Shown here: piece after piece, positions 51,274 to 59,384 of the stretch
How positions within the stretch are numbered: position 1 is the first letter of the stretch
How the letters are laid out: every line of letters starts with the position of its first letter
Source: Aeromicrobium sp. Root472D3
Lineage (GTDB): Bacteria; Actinomycetota; Actinomycetes; Propionibacteriales; Nocardioidaceae
Direction: 5' to 3'
Length of the DNA: 64,000 nt
Assembly: GCF_001426485.1 (NCBI RefSeq)
Contig: NZ_LMET01000001.1
Span: forward strand, 1,564,303 to 1,628,302
The notes under the pieces: model-generated
What the model was told of the DNA's origin: nothing
Database searches by the model: none
What the model saw: only the letters and a program-made list of their open reading frames with translations
Translations under genes and position numbers: made by a program

Positions 51274-52556
51274 CAGCCGCTCGTCATGAGGCGCTCCCAG
51301 ACGGGCGCGAAGTTGGGGTACGTCTTGATCGTCGTGACGACGTTCTCGACCAGCAGGTCGGGCACGCGGAGCCCCAGCACGACCGCGGCGTGGGCCATGC
51401 GGTGGTCGTCGTACGTGCGGAACGTCGCGCCGTGCAGGGGGCGAGGGCGGATCACCAGACCGTCGTCGGTCTCGTCGGCGTCGCCGCCGAGCCGCCGGAT
51501 CTCGGTGACGAGGGCCGCGAGGCGGTCGGTCTCGTGGCCGCGCAGGTGGGCGACGCCGCGCAGGTGCGAGGGGCCGCCGGCGAGCGCGGCCATGGCGGCG
51601 ACGACGGGCGTCAGCTCGCCGACGTCGTGCAGGTCGAGGTCGACGCCGTCGAGCGTGCCGCCGGCCGAGAACACGAGGTCGTCCCCGTCGCGCTCGACCG
51701 TGCCGCCGAACGCCGGGACGATCCGGCCCCACGCGTCACCGGCCTGGTCGGTGTGCTCGGGCCAGCTGCGGACGCGGACGCTGCCGCCCGTGACGAGGGC
51801 GCCGGCGATGAACACGCCGGCATTCGACAGATCGGGCTCGATCTCGACGTCGAGGGCGTCGATCGGGCCGGGGTGGACGACCCAGCGGCCGGGCTCGGGG
51901 GTCTCGACGCGGACGCCGCGGCGTCGCAGCTCGGCGACGGTCATCTCGATGTGCGGCACCGACGGCAGCACCGCGCCGGTGTGGCGCAGGTCGACGCCGA
52001 GCGGCAGGAGCGGCGCGATCAGCAGCAGGGCCGAGACGAACTGGCTCGACGACGACGCGTCGATCGAGATCTCGCCGCCGCGCACCCCGCCGTCGGCCCG
52101 CACCGTGAACGGCAGCGCGTCGCGACCGTCGTCGTCGACCTCGACCCCGAGCGACCGCAGCGAGGCGATCGTCGTGGCCATGGGGCGCCGGCGGGCGTGC
52201 TCGTCGCCGTCGAACGTGACGGGAGCGCTGCCCAGCGCGGCCAGCAGCGGCACGAACCGCATGACGGTGCCGGCCAGGCCGCAGTCGACCGTGACGGGCT
52301 CGGAGCCGCCGCGCGCGATCGGCGAGACGGTCCACGTCATGCCGTCGCGCTCGACCGTCGCGCCGAGCGCGGTGAGGGCCGCGGTCATCAGCTGCGTGTC
52401 GCGGGAGCCGAGCGGGCGCGTGAGGGTCGAGGGCCCGTCGCCGAGGGCCGCCAGGATGAGGGCGCGGTTCGTCAGCGACTTCGATCCGGGCACCAGCACC
52501 TCGCCGACGAACGGGGAGGTGCGGTGGGGGGCGAGCCAGGGCAGCGGTTCAGTCAT
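51273..52556 (-). CDS. aroA: 3-phosphoshikimate 1-carboxyvinyltransferase (EPSP synthase)
   Basis: 427 residues. EPSPS signatures: VPGSKSLTNRALILAAL (about 21-37), LAGTVMRFVPLLAAL, and the late active-site blocks ISIDASSSSQFVSALLLIAPL, DLSNAGVFIAGAL and FRTYDDHRMAHAAVVLGL. It makes EPSP from shikimate-3-phosphate and PEP in the aromatic pathway. TAGGGT (52569-52564) lies 7 nt before ATG 52556, favouring that start over GTG 52559 or 52565. First gene of aroA-rsgA(-hisN). Confidence 0.95.
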   Translation of the reverse strand: MTEPLPWLAPHRTSPFVGEVLVPGSKSLTNRALILAALGDGPSTLTRPLGSRDTQLMTAALTALGATVERDGMTWTVSPIARGGSEPVTVDCGLAGTVMRFVPLLAALGSAPVTFDGDEHARRRPMATTIASLRSLGVEVDDDGRDALPFTVRADGGVRGGEISIDASSSSQFVSALLLIAPLLPLGVDLRHTGAVLPSVPHIEMTVAELRRRGVRVETPEPGRWVVHPGPIDALDVEIEPDLSNAGVFIAGALVTGGSVRVRSWPEHTDQAGDAWGRIVPAFGGTVERDGDDLVFSAGGTLDGVDLDLHDVGELTPVVAAMAALAGGPSHLRGVAHLRGHETDRLAALVTEIRRLGGDADETDDGLVIRPRPLHGATFRTYDDHRMAHAAVVLGLRVPDLLVENVVTTIKTYPNFAPVWERLMTSG

Positions 52557-52589
52557 CACGGCCACCCTATCGGCGTCGCGGCGGCGCGG

Positions 52590-53042
52590 TCAGCCGCGCA
52601 GGTGGTCGAGGCGGTCCTTGGCGCGGCGGCCGACGGACCTCTTGTGCGGCTCGGGGTCGAGCGTGGCCATCAGCAGGCCGCCCGTGATCGACAGGTTCTT
52701 CTGGAAGTGGATGCGCTGGGCGGCGCGCGCCGCGGGGTCGGTCTCGGTCCAGTACGGGTGCCCGGCCACCGTCGTCGGCGGCAGCGACACGGCCAGGGCG
52801 AGGGCCGCGGTGCGGGGCACGTGCCCCGAGGCGAGCGCGAGCCCCGCGACGAGCTGCACACCGCCGTTGAGACGCGTGAGCCCGGCACCGTCGAGGGATA
52901 GGCGCGGCACGAGACCGGAGATCCGGTCGGCGACGGGCTGCGCCTTCGCCGCTCGCGCCCCTGGCTCCCGCAGGGCCGCGGCGCCCCCGACGACGAAGAT
53001 CGACGCGAGCATCGGACGGGCGACGGTGCGCAGGAGGGTCAT
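52590..53042 (-). CDS. DoxX-family membrane protein
   Basis: 150 residues, four predicted helices. DoxX pattern: RTVARPMLASIFVVGGAAALREP, LNGGVQLVAGLALASG, and the C-terminal HFQKNLSITGGLLMATLD. In mycobacteria DoxX forms a membrane oxidoreductase complex with a superoxide dismutase and SseA; neither is in the window. TAGACA lies 6 nt before the ATG, a weak leaderless box. Confidence 0.9.
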   Translation of the reverse strand: MTLLRTVARPMLASIFVVGGAAALREPGARAAKAQPVADRISGLVPRLSLDGAGLTRLNGGVQLVAGLALASGHVPRTAALALAVSLPPTTVAGHPYWTETDPAARAAQRIHFQKNLSITGGLLMATLDPEPHKRSVGRRAKDRLDHLRG

Positions 53043-53063
53043 GACCCATGTCTACCAAGGGCC

Positions 53064-54794
53064 TCAGAGCAGCAGGAGGTACGGCCCCGCCCTGAAGGTG
53101 ACGGCGTCGTTGGACGACGAGGGGTCGCCGGGCGAGCTCACCGAGATCGATCCGTCGGGTCGGGGGCCACGGACCGTGGCGACGAACGACGTCGCCTGAC
53201 CGGCCGCCGGCGTCGTCGTGCAGGTCAACGTCGTGAGCGGGCGGCCCGGGCTCGCTGGTCCGCAGTCCCAGCCGGGGCTCACGACGTCCCCGAGCTGCAC
53301 GGTCCGCGAGAACTGCATCGTCAGCGTCACGGACTGCTCGGCCGACCGTCCTGCCGTCGCGGACGTCACCGGCACCGTGAAGCGCCGCTGCAGCAGCGGG
53401 CCGTCGTTGGTGATCGTGACGTCGCCGATGCCGTAGTCGGTCGGCACGACCGGGTCCTCGACGGGCGTGGGCGTCGCCGAGGGCTCGGGCGAGACGAGGC
53501 CCTCCGAGGACGACGGCGAGGGCTCGGACGGCGACGGCTCCTCGGTCGGCGAGGGCGAGGCGGTCGGCGCCTCGGACGGCTCGACCGGGGGGACCGCGGG
53601 CGACGGGTCGGGCGAGGCCGGGGGCTGCGCCGTGGCGTCGGTCGCCGCGCCCGTCCCTGCCCCCGCCGCGCCACCGGCCTCGGCGGACGGTGACGCCGCC
53701 GGACGTCGCCCGGTCGTCGTGCCGGCGCCCTGCGGTGCGATCGCGCCCGACGCTGGTCCGGCGGCCACCGGCGCGGAGGACGGCCCCCGCCCGAAGTCGG
53801 TCGTGACGGCGACGGTGCCGGCCGTCGCGACGCTGGTCACGACGGCGGCCGCGACGACGCCCTGCGTGCCGGCGCTGGCCATCGCGGCCCCGACGACCTT
53901 GGCCGGCACGACGGCCAGCTTCGCCGCGCCACCCGCCACGAGCTTGGCGCCTGCGACGGTCGCGGCCCCGGCGCCGAGCGCCGCCAGACCCGCGCCTGCG
54001 GCGAGGTACGCCGCGAAGACCGGCCCGAGCACCGCGGGGCCCAGCACGCCCGACAGGTTCGAGTTGACCTCGCGCAGCTCGAGGTGCAGGCCCGTGCAGC
54101 GGCTGCAGCCGTCGAGGTGCCTCTCGACGGTGGCCGTGTCGCGCGCCGACAGACCCTTGCGGACGTACGAGCCGAGCATCCCGGTCGTGCGGCGGCACCC
54201 CTCGTGGAGCGTCGGTGCGAGGTGGTGCTGCAGGTACGCCTGGCGGAGGCCCTCGCGGGCCCGGTACGCCAGGGCCGAGACGCCGTTGGGGCTCATGCCC
54301 AGCAGCGGAGCCACCTCGGCGGGTCGCTGGCCCTCGACGTCGAGGTGCCACAGCACGAGCCGCCAGCGCTCCGGCAGCGACGAGAACGCGACGGCGGCCG
54401 CCCCGTGCTCGAACGTCATCACGGCGGGGTCGACGAACTCGACGGCGCGGTCGAGCTCGGCCTCGTGCGCCGTCGACCAGACCTTGTTGCGGGCCCGCAC
54501 GCGGTCGATGTGCAGGCGGCGGATCGACGTCAGCAGGTACGCGCGGAACGCCTCGTCGGGCCCGCGGCCGTCCTGCAGCAGGGCCAGCACCCGGACGAAC
54601 GCCTCGGCGACCAGGTCGTCGGCGTCCGACGTCCCCGCGACCTGGCGGGCCAGTCGCAGCGCGGCGTCCCGGTGGCGTCCGAACAGCTCGCCGTAGGCGG
54701 ACGTGTCGCCGCCGCGCACCGCCGCGATCAGCTCGGCGTCGCCGACGACGCGGTCGTCCGTCAGGTGCTGGGTGCTGCTGAGCGTCTGCTCCAC
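53064..54794 (-). CDS. ECF sigma factor fused to zinc-finger, membrane and extracellular regions
   Basis: 576 residues from GTG 54794 with AGGAGG upstream. Residues 20-90 are sigma region 2 (ELFGRHRDAALRLARQ, SDADDLVAEAFVRVLALL), 130-190 region 4 (FSSLPERWRLVLWHLDVEG and PLLGMSPNGVSALAYRARE). An anti-sigma zinc finger (VERHLDGCSRCTGL, about 220-233) follows, then a hydrophobic Ala/Val stretch that could cross the membrane (about 250-330), a Pro/Ser/Glu stalk and a terminal beta domain. This resembles actinobacterial ECF groups with C-terminal sensory extensions, where sigma and anti-sigma are one chain. Confidence 0.9.
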   Translation of the reverse strand: MEQTLSSTQHLTDDRVVGDAELIAAVRGGDTSAYGELFGRHRDAALRLARQVAGTSDADDLVAEAFVRVLALLQDGRGPDEAFRAYLLTSIRRLHIDRVRARNKVWSTAHEAELDRAVEFVDPAVMTFEHGAAAVAFSSLPERWRLVLWHLDVEGQRPAEVAPLLGMSPNGVSALAYRAREGLRQAYLQHHLAPTLHEGCRRTTGMLGSYVRKGLSARDTATVERHLDGCSRCTGLHLELREVNSNLSGVLGPAVLGPVFAAYLAAGAGLAALGAGAATVAGAKLVAGGAAKLAVVPAKVVGAAMASAGTQGVVAAAVVTSVATAGTVAVTTDFGRGPSSAPVAAGPASGAIAPQGAGTTTGRRPAASPSAEAGGAAGAGTGAATDATAQPPASPDPSPAVPPVEPSEAPTASPSPTEEPSPSEPSPSSSEGLVSPEPSATPTPVEDPVVPTDYGIGDVTITNDGPLLQRRFTVPVTSATAGRSAEQSVTLTMQFSRTVQLGDVVSPGWDCGPASPGRPLTTLTCTTTPAAGQATSFVATVRGPRPDGSISVSSPGDPSSSNDAVTFRAGPYLLLL

Positions 54795-54873
54795 GGGTGG
54801 TCCTCCTGCACGATCAACGACGTCGCCGCGATCCGGTCACGAACGGCGCGGCGAGAAATGTGGGCCGAACCGC

Positions 54874-54888
54874 GTCACGACCCGTGAC
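54874..54888. promoter_or_regulatory. Palindrome in the divergent sigma-factor promoter region
   Basis: GTCACG-ACC-CGTGAC, a perfect 6-3-6 inverted repeat 80 bp from the sigma gene and 42 bp from the divergent gene. CGAACC lies just upstream (54866-54871) and could be an ECF-type -35. Confidence 0.4.
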
Positions 54889-54929
54889 CTCGTCCGTCTC
54901 ACTGGTGTCCGACGACGAGAGGAGCACCG

Positions 54930-55583
54930 GTGAGCGACCAGGGAACGCACGTCGAGCTCCTCCGTGACGCCGTCCGCGGCGGGACGTCGGACGTGGTGCG
55001 CGTTGCACACGAGGTGGGAGCGAGTGCAGCGCAGGCGGGCGTCCCGCTCCACGAGGTCATGGACCACGTGGAGCGGGCCTACGCCCCCCGACCACCCGAC
55101 TTCGAGGCGACGCGGGCCGCCGCGCTCGCCTGGGCCGACGCGGCGCTGGTGCGTCACGCCGACGTCTCGTGCCACGACCCGCTGACGTCCTTGGCGACCG
55201 TGCCGCACCTGAGGTCGCGACTCGACGAGACCTACCGGGGTGCCGACCGCGACGGCGGCCGCACCTGCGACACGCACGTCCTCGTGGTCGTCGAGCTGCC
55301 CGCCGGAGGCCTCGGCAACGAGATCGAGCTCGCGCTGCGCGCCCTCGACGTCGCCGACGTGCTGCGCACCGTGTTCACCGGTGACGAGACCGTCGTGCAG
55401 CTGACCGTCCGACGGTTCGCCGTCCTGACGGCTCGCGACCGGGCCGACGATGTGACGGTCGGCCTGCTGGGCCTGCTGCTCGACCGGACGCCGACGGTCG
55501 CCGGCCAGGCCCGGCTGTGGGTCGAGCGGCTCCCCGCGTCGGGCGACGGCGTCGCCCCGGTGCTCGCCGGGCTCTGCCGATAG
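54930..55583 (+). CDS. Degenerate GGDEF-like protein
   Basis: 217 residues from GTG 54930, with GAGAGGAG upstream. Residues 1-75 are helical; DPLTSLATVPHLRSRLDE (about 84-101) copies the start of a GGDEF domain (DPLTGLxNRxxL), and HVLVVVELP plus VTVGLLGLLL keep strand order, but no GGDEF or RxxD motif remains. It cannot make c-di-GMP by the known mechanism. It is divergent from the fused ECF factor, possibly a signalling partner. Family otherwise unknown. Confidence 0.6.
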   Translation: MSDQGTHVELLRDAVRGGTSDVVRVAHEVGASAAQAGVPLHEVMDHVERAYAPRPPDFEATRAAALAWADAALVRHADVSCHDPLTSLATVPHLRSRLDETYRGADRDGGRTCDTHVLVVVELPAGGLGNEIELALRALDVADVLRTVFTGDETVVQLTVRRFAVLTARDRADDVTVGLLGLLLDRTPTVAGQARLWVERLPASGDGVAPVLAGLCR

Positions 55584-55620
55584 GGCCGCCGGCGTCGGTG
55601 GGCTGTGGCACGCTGGACGC

Positions 55621-56349
55621 ATGTGCGGGCGCTACGCGACGACCCAGACCTCGGCCACGCTGCACCAGGCCTTCGAGATCGACCTCGCCAACTCCTTCGT
55701 CGAGCTCGAGGCCGACTACAACATGGCGCCCACCAAGCTCGCACCCGTCGTGATCGGACGGCGCGACGACGAGGCGTCCGGCGGGGCCCCGCAGCGCGAG
55801 CTGCTGACGGCGCGCTGGGGCCTGATCCCCAGCTGGGCCAAGGACCCCTCGATCGGCAGCCGCATGATCAACGCGCGGTCCGAGACCGTCGCCGAGAAGC
55901 CGTCGTTCAAGAAGGCCTTCGCGCGGCGCCGCGCGCTCGTCCCCGCCGACGGCTACTACGAGTGGTACGCGGGCCAGCCGCGCGACGACGGCAGGAAGCC
56001 CGTCAAGCAGCCGTTCTACATCACGCCGAAGGACGGCTCGGTCCTGGCGATGGCGGGGCTGTACGAGTTCTGGAAGGACCGCGAGGCCGACGAGTGGATC
56101 GTCAGCTTCACGATCCTCACGACGACCGCCGAGGACGACCTCGGCCACGTCCACGAGCGCATGCCGCTGTTCCTCGAGCCGCAGGCGTACGACGAGTGGC
56201 TCGACCCCGCCCCGCGGCAGACCGACGAGCTGCTCGGCCTGCTGGTCCCCGCGGCCCCCGGACGGCTCGACGCCGTCGCCGTCTCGACGGCCGTCAACAA
56301 CGTCCGCAACAACGGGCCCGAGCTGATCGTGCCGCTCGCCCCGGAATAG
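55621..56349 (+). CDS. SOS response-associated peptidase (HMCES/YedK, SRAP)
   Basis: 242 residues. The catalytic Cys2 follows the initiator Met (MCGRYA). [43 protein letters not shown] (Glu) and HERMPLFL (His) are the SRAP motifs. The enzyme crosslinks to abasic sites in single-stranded DNA and shields them. CACGCT lies 6 nt before the ATG. The same gene flanks sigH in M. tuberculosis (Rv3226c). Its stop lies inside the SigR promoter that follows. Confidence 0.95.
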   Translation: MCGRYATTQTSATLHQAFEIDLANSFVELEADYNMAPTKLAPVVIGRRDDEASGGAPQRELLTARWGLIPSWAKDPSIGSRMINARSETVAEKPSFKKAFARRRALVPADGYYEWYAGQPRDDGRKPVKQPFYITPKDGSVLAMAGLYEFWKDREADEWIVSFTILTTTAEDDLGHVHERMPLFLEPQAYDEWLDPAPRQTDELLGLLVPAAPGRLDAVAVSTAVNNVRNNGPELIVPLAPE

Positions 56350-56368
56350 CGCGTCCCTCCCGACGGTT
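56343..56368 (+). promoter_or_regulatory. SigR-dependent autoregulatory promoter of sigR
   Basis: GGAAT (56343-56347), an 18-nt spacer and GTT (56366-56368) match the SigR/SigH consensus exactly. It lies 20 bp before ATG 56388 and includes the SRAP stop codon. It would produce the long SigR form under disulfide stress. Confidence 0.85.
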
Positions 56369-56387
56369 GAACCCGGCAGGAGGACAC

Positions 56388-57101
56388 ATGCTGACACAGA
56401 CCCATCCAGCGGCGGATCGAGCGATCACGCCACTGCGCAGGCCGTCGGTCCCGGGAGTAGGCTGGGAGATGATGACCGTCACCCCCGAAACGCCTGACGT
56501 GCCCGACACGCGGGAGACCGAGACTTCGGAGCAGCGCCAGGCGCGCTTCGAGGCCGACGCCCTGCCGTTCCTCGACCAGCTCTACTCGGCCGCGCTGCGC
56601 ATGACGCGCAACCCGCACGACGCCGAGGACCTCGTCCAGGAGACCTTCTCGAAGGCGTTCAGCGCCTTCCACCAGTTCAAGCCCGGCACCAACCTGAAGG
56701 CCTGGCTGTACCGCATCCTGACGAACACGTACATCAACTCGTACCGCAAGAAGCAGCGTCAGCCGCAGCAGGTCACCGACGAGATCGAGGACTGGCAGAT
56801 CGCTCGTGCCGAGTCGCACGGTCCGTCCGGTCTCAAGTCGGCCGAGATGGAGGCGCTCGAGCACCTGCCCGACAGCGACGTCAAGGACGCGCTGCAGGCG
56901 TTGCCCGAGGACTTCCGCTACGCGGTCTACCTCGCCGACGTGGAGGGTTTCCCGTACAAGGAGATCGCCGAGATCATGGACACGCCGATCGGCACCGTGA
57001 TGTCTCGTCTGCACCGCGGACGCCGCATGCTCCGCGAGATGCTCGCCGACTACGCGCGCGAGCGCGGCATGGCCGTCACGGGAGCGGGTGACACGGCATG
57101 A
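56388..57101 (+). CDS. sigR: ECF sigma factor SigR (disulfide stress)
   Basis: Two starts are supported. ATG 56388 follows AGGAGG and gives 237 residues; ATG 56469/56472 follows a TAGGCT -10 (56458-56463) and gives about 210 residues. Region 2 is [27 protein letters not shown] with [17 protein letters not shown], region 4 is [26 protein letters not shown] and [10 protein letters not shown]. SigR controls thioredoxin, mycothiol and proteostasis genes after release from RsrA. ATGA overlap with rsrA. The 27-residue extension resembles the unstable sigma-R-prime form of Streptomyces. Confidence 0.95.
   Translation: MLTQTHPAADRAITPLRRPSVPGVGWEMMTVTPETPDVPDTRETETSEQRQARFEADALPFLDQLYSAALRMTRNPHDAEDLVQETFSKAFSAFHQFKPGTNLKAWLYRILTNTYINSYRKKQRQPQQVTDEIEDWQIARAESHGPSGLKSAEMEALEHLPDSDVKDALQALPEDFRYAVYLADVEGFPYKEIAEIMDTPIGTVMSRLHRGRRMLREMLADYARERGMAVTGAGDTA
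56458..56463 (+). promoter_or_regulatory. Internal -10 box for the short SigR form
   Basis: TAGGCT lies 5 nt before ATG 56469 and 8 nt before ATG 56472, so a leaderless message for the short sigma factor could start here. Confidence 0.5.
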
Positions 57102-57370
57102 GCTCACCCTGCGAGGGGCCCGACTGCGAGCAGGCTCTCGAGAACCTGTACCTGTTCATCGACCAGGAGATCGACACCGCGAGCTGCGCCGAGATCCAGA
57201 CGCACATCGACGAGTGCACGACGTGCCTCAGCGAGTACGACCTCGAGAGGGTCGTCAAGTCGCTGGTGTCGCGGTCGTGCTCCGAGACCGCGCCGGTCCC
57301 TCTGCGCGAGAAGGTGCTGCTCTCGATCCGCACCGTGCAGGTGCAGATCACGGAGCAGCGTCCGGTCTGA
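57098..57370 (+). CDS. rsrA: Mycothiol-system anti-sigma-R factor RsrA
   Basis: 90 residues. The redox zinc site is complete: Cys in [18 protein letters not shown], then [16 protein letters not shown] with the HxxxCxxC triad (about 37-44). Oxidation forms a disulfide, ejects zinc and frees SigR. The start overlaps the sigR stop, the conserved coupling. Confidence 0.96.
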   Translation: MSSPCEGPDCEQALENLYLFIDQEIDTASCAEIQTHIDECTTCLSEYDLERVVKSLVSRSCSETAPVPLREKVLLSIRTVQVQITEQRPV

Positions 57371-57469
57371 CCCTCCGGTTGTGAGGTGCGCGACGTCAGG
57401 TCGTGCGTGACGAATCGCCGGGTCGTGACGACTGAGGGATGACCACCTTCCCTCGAGATCGGAACGACC

Positions 57470-58183
57470 GTGAACGACCTGACCACTCACCCCTCCACGT
57501 CGCAGAAGCTCGCCGCCGAGCTGCTGGGAACCTTCTGGCTCGTGCTCGGCGGCTGCGGCACCGCCGTGCTGGCCGGCGACCAGGTCGGCGCGCCGGGCAT
57601 CGCCGCGGCCTTCGGCCTGACGGTGCTGACGGGTGCGTACGCCTTCGGGCCCGTCTCGGGCGGGCACTTCAACCCGGCCGTGACGGTCGGCCTCGCGACC
57701 GCGCGCCGCTTCGCGTGGCGCGACGCCCCGGGCTACGTCGTCGCCCAGGTCGTCGGCGCGACCGTCGCGGGCGCGCTGCTGCTCGCGATCGCCAGCGGCA
57801 AGGACGGGTTCAGCGCCTCGGCGTCGGGCTTCGCCTCGAACGGCTTCGGCGACCGCTCGCCGGAGGGCTACGGCTTCTGGGCCGTCGTCGTCACCGAGGT
57901 CGTCCTGACGGCCTTCTTCGTGCTGGTGATCCTCGGTGCGTCGTCCAAGCGGGCGGCCGCCGGCTTCTCCGGCGTCGCGATCGGCCTGGCACTGACGCTG
58001 ATCCACCTCATCAGCATCCCGGTCAGCAACACGTCGGTGAACCCGGCCCGCTCGCTCGGCGTGGCCTGGTTCGCCGGCGGCGACGCGCTGTCGCAGGTGT
58101 GGGTGTTCATCGCCGCCCCCGTCGTGGGTGCGGCGATCGCCGGCCTCGCGCACGCGTTCGTGCTGGGCGACGAGCAGGAGTAG
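57470..58183 (+). CDS. aqpZ: Aquaporin (AqpZ-like water channel)
   Basis: 237 residues, six membrane helices and two NPA half-helices ([11 protein letters not shown] near 62 and [12 protein letters not shown] near 184). The selectivity filter has the Arg after the second NPA. It resembles AqpZ rather than glycerol facilitators (no Asp insert). GTG 57470 has only a weak GGA upstream. A strong terminator follows. Confidence 0.94.
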   Translation: MNDLTTHPSTSQKLAAELLGTFWLVLGGCGTAVLAGDQVGAPGIAAAFGLTVLTGAYAFGPVSGGHFNPAVTVGLATARRFAWRDAPGYVVAQVVGATVAGALLLAIASGKDGFSASASGFASNGFGDRSPEGYGFWAVVVTEVVLTAFFVLVILGASSKRAAAGFSGVAIGLALTLIHLISIPVSNTSVNPARSLGVAWFAGGDALSQVWVFIAAPVVGAAIAGLAHAFVLGDEQE

Positions 58184-58205
58184 GCCGATCGGCGCCCGAC
58201 CACGA

Positions 58206-58237
58206 CGAAGCCCCCGTCCATCAGGACGGGGGCTTCG
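58206..58237. terminator. Bidirectional terminator between aqpZ and bL37 genes
   Basis: A perfect 14-bp stem (58206-58219 with 58224-58237) with loop ATCA, between converging genes. Confidence 0.88.
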
Positions 58238-58257
58238 GTGCACGAGGTGCGCTCAGG

Positions 58258-58332
58258 TCAAGCGTTGGGACGCTTGCCGTGGTTGGCGCCCTTCTTGCGG
58301 CGTGCACGACGCTTGCGGCCGGTCTTGCCCAT
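58258..58332 (-). CDS. Large-subunit ribosomal protein bL37
   Basis: Only 24 residues (starts MGKTGRKRRARRKK, ends NHGKRPNA). The tail ANHGKRPN matches bL37, the small basic protein found in the mycobacterial 50S structure. AGGAGG lies 7 nt before ATG 58332. It is too short for most gene finders. It ends just before the convergent terminator. Confidence 0.85.
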   Translation of the reverse strand: MGKTGRKRRARRKKGANHGKRPNA

Positions 58333-58358
58333 GGTGTTCCTCCTCGAAAGTCGTTGGC

Positions 58359-58730
58359 TCAGTCTCCCACAGGTGCGATCCGAGCGAGGAAGCGCTCCCG
58401 GTCGACGACGACCCGGCGCACCTCGCCGGACGCCAGCAGGGTGCCGGACGCGTCCTGCGCGACGACCTGGAACCGCACGAGGCGGCCGTCGGTGTGGACG
58501 ACCGTGGCCGTGGCGGTGACCTCGGCCCCGACGGGGCTCGCGGCGAGGTGCTCGAGGTCGACCCGGGTGCCGACGCTGGTCTGCTCGGGCGTCAGGTCGA
58601 GCGCGGAGCAGGTGGCCTCCTCGAGCCACGCCAGCACCCGCGGCGTCGCGAGGACGTCGAGATCGCCCGACCCGAGTGCCCGCGCGGTGTCGTCGGGGCC
58701 GACCACGTGGGTGACGCTGGCTGTGTCCAT
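58359..58730 (-). CDS. Hotdog-fold thioesterase-like protein (FlK type)
   Basis: 123 residues. It has the fluoroacetyl-CoA thioesterase-like layout: ATPRVLAWLEEATCSAL (helix with Thr/Glu catalytic positions), TSVGTRVDLEHLAASPVG and FQVVAQDASGTLLASGEVRRVVVD. TAGATT (58742-58737) ends 6 nt before the ATG and shares its TAG with the response-regulator stop. The substrate is unknown. Confidence 0.85.
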   Translation of the reverse strand: MDTASVTHVVGPDDTARALGSGDLDVLATPRVLAWLEEATCSALDLTPEQTSVGTRVDLEHLAASPVGAEVTATATVVHTDGRLVRFQVVAQDASGTLLASGEVRRVVVDRERFLARIAPVGD

Positions 58731-58736
58731 GCCGCC

Positions 58737-58742
58737 AATCTA
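58737..58742 (-). promoter_or_regulatory. -10 box sharing the upstream stop codon
   Basis: TAGATT on the minus strand, 6 nt before ATG 58730. Its first three bases are the stop codon of the response regulator gene. Confidence 0.5.
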
Positions 58743-59384
58743 GTGGTCGTGCCGCTCGGCGGGCAGGTGGTCGCGGGCCCAGAGCGCGGCGCTGGTGCGG
58801 TCGCCGACACCGATGCGCCGGAAGACGCTGCCGACGTGGGCCTTGACGGTCCGCTCGGTGATGCCCAGGCGACGGGCGATCTGCTTGTTGGCCAGCCCCT
58901 CGGCCACGAGGCGGAGCACCTCGTCCTCCCGCGGGCTGAGCTCCGCCGCGGCGACGTCCGCGGGCAGGGCCCGCTGGGGGAGCAGGGCGTGGGCCACGCG
59001 CGGGTCGATCGGGGCGTGGCCGAGCGACGCCGACCGGATCGCCGAGAGCAGCTGGCCCGGCTCGCAGTCCTTCAGGAGGTAGCCGATCGCGCCCGCCGCG
59101 AGGGCCTCGGCGACCCGCCCCTTGTCGGAGAACGAGGTGAGCACGACGATCCTGACGTCCGGCATGCCCGCGACCAGCTGACGCGTCGCCTCGACACCGT
59201 CCATGACCGGCATCGACAGGTCCATGAGCACGACGTCGGGCCGCAGGGTGAGGGCCGACCGCACCGCCTCGCGACCGTCGGCGGCCTGGCCCACGACCGT
59301 GAGGTCGTCCGCGCTGTCGACGAGGGCGACGAGCCCGGCCCGCACGAGCTGGTGGTCGTCGACGAGCAGGACCGACGTCGTCAT
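58740..59384 (-). CDS. NarL/LuxR-family response regulator
   Basis: 214 residues. Receiver: [13 protein letters not shown] (Asp pair), [13 protein letters not shown] (phosphoacceptor Asp near 55), [18 protein letters not shown] (Lys). Output: [43 protein letters not shown] (helix-turn-helix, about 148-190). It is coupled by ATGA to the kinase. It may act on the TAGGACC-type motif upstream of two neighbouring secreted-protein genes. Confidence 0.95.
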   Translation of the reverse strand: MTTSVLLVDDHQLVRAGLVALVDSADDLTVVGQAADGREAVRSALTLRPDVVLMDLSMPVMDGVEATRQLVAGMPDVRIVVLTSFSDKGRVAEALAAGAIGYLLKDCEPGQLLSAIRSASLGHAPIDPRVAHALLPQRALPADVAAAELSPREDEVLRLVAEGLANKQIARRLGITERTVKAHVGSVFRRIGVGDRTSAALWARDHLPAERHDH

